Shown: positions 33,701 to 39,700 of the stretch, one piece after another | Position numbering within the stretch: position 1 is the first letter of the stretch | Layout: the number at the start of each line of letters is the position of its first letter | NCBI GenBank assembly: GCA_963576725.1 | Contig: OY755238.1 | Coordinates: forward strand, 25,035,834-25,099,833 | Length of the DNA stretch: 64,000 bases | Source: Azorinus chamasolen | Lineage: Eukaryota > Mollusca > Bivalvia > Cardiida > Solecurtidae | Reading direction: 5' to 3' | The notes under the pieces: model-generated | The model's input: the letters and a program-made list of their open reading frames with translations, nothing else | Database searches by the model: none | What the model was told of the DNA's origin: nothing | Translations under genes and position numbers: made by a program

Positions 33701-36700
33701 TACAGTAAACCTTCTCTATAACGGCCACTAAATTACAACAAGTAGTGTGTGTTAAAGACAGGTGGCTGCTTAAAGCAAGGTGAAAGTAATACAGAACGCT
33801 CCTATAGGAGTGTTCTGTTTTAGTTTCACCTTGCTTTAAGCAGTCACCTGCCCTAAATACCAACTAATTAACACAATTTAGTGGCCGTTATAGAGAGGTT
33901 TTACTGTATTGCCAATATTCAAACTGTTTGACACTGTACTATTTTTAACCCTTACACAAATACATGTGAGAAAATAATGACTCCTTTATTTTTAGGACCT
34001 GGTGCAATTTAGAATACAGTAGAAGCTGTCTTAAGCGACCATTAAAAAGACTGAGTGATTAAGACAGGTAGTGGCTTAATGCAGTATTGGAGCTTTATGC
34101 ATTACTTATATCCTACATTAGGGAATGACATGCTTTTAAGAACCCTATGTTAAATTAAGTCACTTAACCCTTCCAGTTCTATATTTATTCTAAATTTCAA
34201 TATCTACTGAATATTCATGGACAAAATAGTTATATTGAAATATGGAAGCTGGAACATTGCAGCCATTTAAGAAAGTAAAGAAACAAATTTATCAAATTCC
34301 ATTAGCAAACAGAGCAGACTTTGATCAGACGGCTCCTACAGGTTATCTGATCCGGGTCTACTCTGTTTGCAAATGCGTGAAAAGGTGTTTATATGAAGGA
34401 AAGGGTTAACACATTCCCTCATATAAATGCCTGGTGTGTGTGGGTGTGAGTGGGCGTGTTTTTGTGGGTGGGTGGGTGGAGGGGAGGGGGAACTAACAAT
34501 CAATAACACAACTAAAACCAAATATAACTAGAGGTTTTTGTCACAAAAACGGATGTCTCCCCTCTAATAAAAACAATATGTAAAGGGAAATCACTAAAAA
34601 TGTTATGGTCTTGAAGAATGATACCTCCCCTCATTATGCGTTTTCCACACTACATTTTTCAAGAAGAAAATGATAACAGCTAATAACTCCAAAAATACTG
34701 ATACCAGATTTATGGCCCTTGTGCATGACACTTACTTTCATCATGCTCTTCCCAAAAATAAAATGTCATTCCAATAGCATCAGTCGAACAGGAGTTATTG
34801 ATCGGCCAAAAAATGTAACAAAGGGCAATAACTCCAAAAGTATTGAAGCCAGAATTATGGCCCTTGTTCATGACACTTTCTCTCATCATGCTCTTTCCAT
34901 GTATGAAGTTTCAATACGATGGCAAGAGCCATGTAGGAGTTATCGTCCGGACAAGAAAGAATTAAATAAATGTACAAGGGGCAATAACTCTAAATTTATT
35001 GAAGCTCGAGTTAAGGATCTTATGCATGACACTTTCTCTTATCATGATCGTTCCATGTATGAAGTTTCACTCCAATGGCATGTGTCACATAGGAGTAATC
35101 ATCCAGACAAAAAATTGTGATTTTTTTTACAAAGGGCAATAACTCCAATATTAGTGAAGCCAGAGTTATGGACCTTGTGTATGACACTTCCTCTCGTTAT
35201 GATCTTTCCATATATGAAGTTTCAATCCAATGGCATGAGCCATATAGAAGTTATCGTCCGGACAAAAAAATGTGAATTTTTTTACAAAGGGCAATAACTC
35301 CTATATTAGTGAAGCCAGAATTATGTACCTTCTGCATGACACTTCCTCTCATTATGCTCTTTCCATATATGAAGTTTCAATCAACTGGCATCAGGCATAT
35401 TGAAGTTATTGTCCGGACAAAAAATTATGATATTTTTTACAAAGGGCAATAACTCCAATATTAGTGAAGCCAGAGTTATGGACCTTGTGCATGACACTTC
35501 CTCTCGTCATGATCTTTCCATATATGAAGTTTCAATCCAACGGCATGAGCCATATAGGAGTTATCGACCGGACAAAAAGTGTGACGGACAGACAGACAGA
35601 CAGACGGACAGATGGACAGGGAGACATAATAAACACAACTAAACCCCAATATAATAATCATTAAATAAAAACATGTGTATTTTTAAAACTACAGATTGAT
35701 GCTAGCTTAATGTACGTAATCTGAAAGGATCGTTCTGCATGGCTTTCTTTCTGCATTAAGCAACCACCTTTGTACAAAATTCAAGAAGCCCCTTAAACCC
35801 ATTCCCACATATTGACACCTTTTGACGCTTCTGAAAAAGGCACTTTGTGAAAACATTGTGATAAATAGAGCATTTGCTCCACAGGAGCAAATGCTCTATT
35901 TATTACAATGATTTCGAAACTACACAATTCTGAAAAAATCCTTTTCTCTAGTAAATGCTCCTTTTTGGTAGATTTAATCAAAGAGGTTGGATCTAAAAGT
36001 AGCCTATGCGGGAATGGGTTAAGCGATAAAATGACCTGAGTGTTTATTAAAGATAATATGGTACCGGTACGATATTAAGTCTTTGGGAACGTAAGGGTAT
36101 AGATGATGGCAGGTTTTTCCTCAGGGCTTACCAGAAATCTGCCTGTTCTCTGACTGGAGGCACTCTTGGCGGGCATTGACTTCACTGACCGTGGAGGTCC
36201 ACTCCCAAACCCTCTCTTCTTAGGTGTGAGATTGGACGGCATGTAGTGGCGTGATGATCCCGCTGAGCTAAGCCTGAAAAATATAATAAAACCTTTTTTA
36301 ATACTTAACCTCATGTAAACCTGTTTTCACGCATCTACAAACAGAGTAGACCCAGATTAGATGACTCATATAGGAGCCATCTCATCTGAGTCTGCTATGT
36401 TTGCTAATGGAATTTGGAAAATCTGTTTCTTTACTTTCTAAAATGGCTACGTACAATGTTTTACCTTCCATATTTCGTTGTAACTATTTTGTCCATGAAT
36501 ATTCTGTAGGTTTTGAAATTTGGAATAAACATAGAACAGGGAAAGGGTTAATTCTTGACCGCACATCGATCATCAATGAGCCATTTCCATGCAAAATGGG
36601 CATTAGTACATTGTAGACTAAATTCACCCTCTTTTTCAATTTTCCAACATCTGAACATGGGTCAATACCATCCCACCTGAGTAGCGGAACTTTTAGTGAC

Positions 36701-39700
36701 CTTTGAAATCAGTGGACATTCAAATCAGTTACTGTGTACAGGAGAACTGAGTACAGGTCTGGCTCTGCATTATTTACATATTCACTATCAATATTACTGG
36801 TAAAATAATGCATTCAAAACTCATGGGTCCATCCGCTGGTAGAAAGGTCCATTGATTATGATCTTCAGATCTCTTATTATAACGGTCTCAACAATATGGG
36901 TGAATTTGATATTACATTTGCAAAAAGTTTGGATCCAGATGAGACACAATATGATGTAACTCAATGTCTCATCATAAACATAGAATATTTTTACCTGGGT
37001 ATAAACTGTGGGTATAAACTGTCAAATCACATCTATATAATTCCATAATCAAACGAAGCAGACCCTGATCTGACGGCTCCTACAGGAGCCATCTGACCTG
37101 GGTCTACTCTGCTTGCAAGTGAGTGAAAAGGTGTTTATATGAAAGAAATGGTTAACTCTTTACAAGTTAAGTAATTTTTCATCAAAAACAAATACTGTCT
37201 GCTTCAATGCTTTCTCTCAGCGTCTCATCTGGATCCAACCTGTTTGCATACGTAATTACAGTTTCCTCGCTAGCTAGCATGCAAAGAGTTAATCAAGTAT
37301 GGTACTTTTTATCTATGAACATTAATTTTTGATGTCTATATATTTGACCATTAAAATATGAATTACTCCCCACCCTTGCTGAAACCTTTTCTTTATATAA
37401 AATTCTAAAGACGACAAAATTTGTTCAAAGTGCTAAAGATTAAATTAAACTCCACACTGCTTTTAGTGCATTCCTAAGGTTACTGTAATTTAACCCTTTC
37501 TCTCATGAATATTCAGGTAAGAAGGAAGGAATGAATGTATGAATAAGAACCAGCTTAACCCATTCCCCATCATAAATGCCTTTTTATGCCTTAGCAAACA
37601 AAGTAGACCAAGATCAGACTGCTCCTATAGGTGCCGTTTGATCAGGGTCTGCTCTGTTTGCTTTTGACATTATAACAGAACTAACACTTCAGTTTATACC
37701 AGTACCTTGTGGCGAAATCAACAACTTAGACTCTATGTTTCCTTCATGATTTATTCACCAGAAAGTTCTTAGATATAGATGCAAAGTCTGCCATTATAAA
37801 AACTCAGCAAATAAACATTTATGATATCATTATATCTTTCATTAATATTCAACAGGGAAAGGGGTAATTCAATATTAATTGGTATCATGAACAAGGAATT
37901 TTCTCATTTTGATGATGTAACAAGCTGTAGAATTTTAGATCTACACGTACATAATTTCATAAGCCAACTAGAGGTTTTTGTCAAAAAAACGGATGTCTCC
38001 CCTCTAATAAAAACAATATGTAAAGGGAAATCACTAAAAATGTTATGGTCTTGATAAATGATACTTCCCCTCATTATGCGTTTTCCACACTACATTTTTC
38101 AAGAAGAAAATGATAACAGCTAATAACTCCAAAAATACTGATACCAGATTTATGGCCCTTGTGCATGACACTTACTTTCATCATGCTCTTTCCAAAAATA
38201 AAATGTCATTCCAATAGCATCAGTCGAACAGGAGTTATTGATCGGACAAAAAATGTAACAAAGGGCAATAACTCCAAAAGTATTGAAGCCAGAATTATGG
38301 CCCTTGTTCATGACACTTTCTCTCATCATGCTCTTTCCATGTATGAAGTTTCAATACGATGGCAAGAGCCATGTAGGAGTTATCGTCCGGACAAGAAAGA
38401 ATTAAACAAATGTACAAGGGGCAATAACTCTAAATTTATTGAAGCTCGAGTTAAGGATCTTATGCATGACACTTTCTCTTATTATGGTCGTTCCATGTAT
38501 GAAGTTTAACTCCAATGGCATGTGTCACATAGGAGTAATCATCTGGACAAAAAATTGTGATTGTTTTTACAAAGGGCAATAACTCCAATATTAGTGAAGT
38601 CAGAGTTATGGACCTTGTGCATGACACTTCCTCTCGTTATGATCTTTCCATATATGAAGTTTCAATCCAATGGCATGAGCCATAATTATAGAAGTTATCG
38701 TCCGGACAAAAAAGTGATTTTTTTACAAAGGGCAATAACTCCAATATTAGTGAAGCCAGAGTTATGGACCTTGTGCATGACACTTCCTCTCGTTATGATC
38801 TTTCCATATATGAAGTTTCAATCCAGTGGCATGAGCCATATAGAAGTTATCGTCCGGACAAAAAAGTGTGATTTTTTTTACAAAGGGCAATAACTCCTAT
38901 ATTAGTGAAGCCAGAGTTATGTACCTTCTGCATGACACTTCCTCTCGTTATGATCTTTCCATATATGAAGTTTCAATCCAATGGCATCAGGCATATTGAA
39001 GTTATTGTCCGGACAAAAAATTATGATATTTTTTACAAAGGGCAATAACTCCAATATTAGTGAAGCCAGAGTTATGGACCTTGTGCATGACACTTCCTCT
39101 CATTATGCTCTTTCCATATATGAAGTTTCAATCAACTGGCATCAGGCATATTGAAGTTATTGTCCGGACAAAAAATTATGATATTTTTTACAAAGGGCAA
39201 TAACTCCAATATTAGTGAAGCCAGAGTTATGGACCTTGTGCATGACACTTCCTCTCGTCATGATCTTTCCATATATGAAGTTTCAATCCAATGGCATGAG
39301 CCATATAGGAGTTATCGTCCGGACAAAAAAGTGTGATTTTTTTTTACAAAGGGCAATAACTCCAATATTAGTGAAGCCAGAGTTATGGACCTTGTGCATG
39401 ACACTTCCTCTCATTATGCTCTTTCCATATATGAAGTTTCAATCAACTGGCATCAGGCTTATTGAAGTTATCGTCCGGACAAAAAGTGTGACAGACAGAC
39501 GGACAGACGGACAGACGGACGGACGGACGGACGGACAGACGGACAGACAGACAACTCTCACGAAAACAATATGTCTCCCCCATATAAATATGGGGGGAGA
39601 CATAATAAGAGCAGGCCCTGACAATAGGTAGGAGATCTAGTATTATATCTTTGAATGTGACTTAAACACTCCATTACAAACCCTTGTCAGAATATAAAGT

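Larger units (their letters stand above)
34430..36063. repeat. X-family element interrupted by a pearl-like array and a pbC
   Basis: G-rich start (34434-34490, GGGTGGGTGGGTGGAGGG), then AATATAATAATCATTAAATA after the array, TTCTGCATTAAGCAACCACC, and the TTTATTAAAGATAATATGGTAC end beyond the pbC. Confidence 0.5.
37490..39650. mobile_element. pbA host of a pbA and a pearl-like element
   Basis: TTAACCCTTTCTCTCATGAA at the left, TTTCTCATTTTGATGATGTA and ATTTCATAAGCCAA between the inserts, and GAGCAGGCCCTGAC after the second. The right end is missing. Confidence 0.6.
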
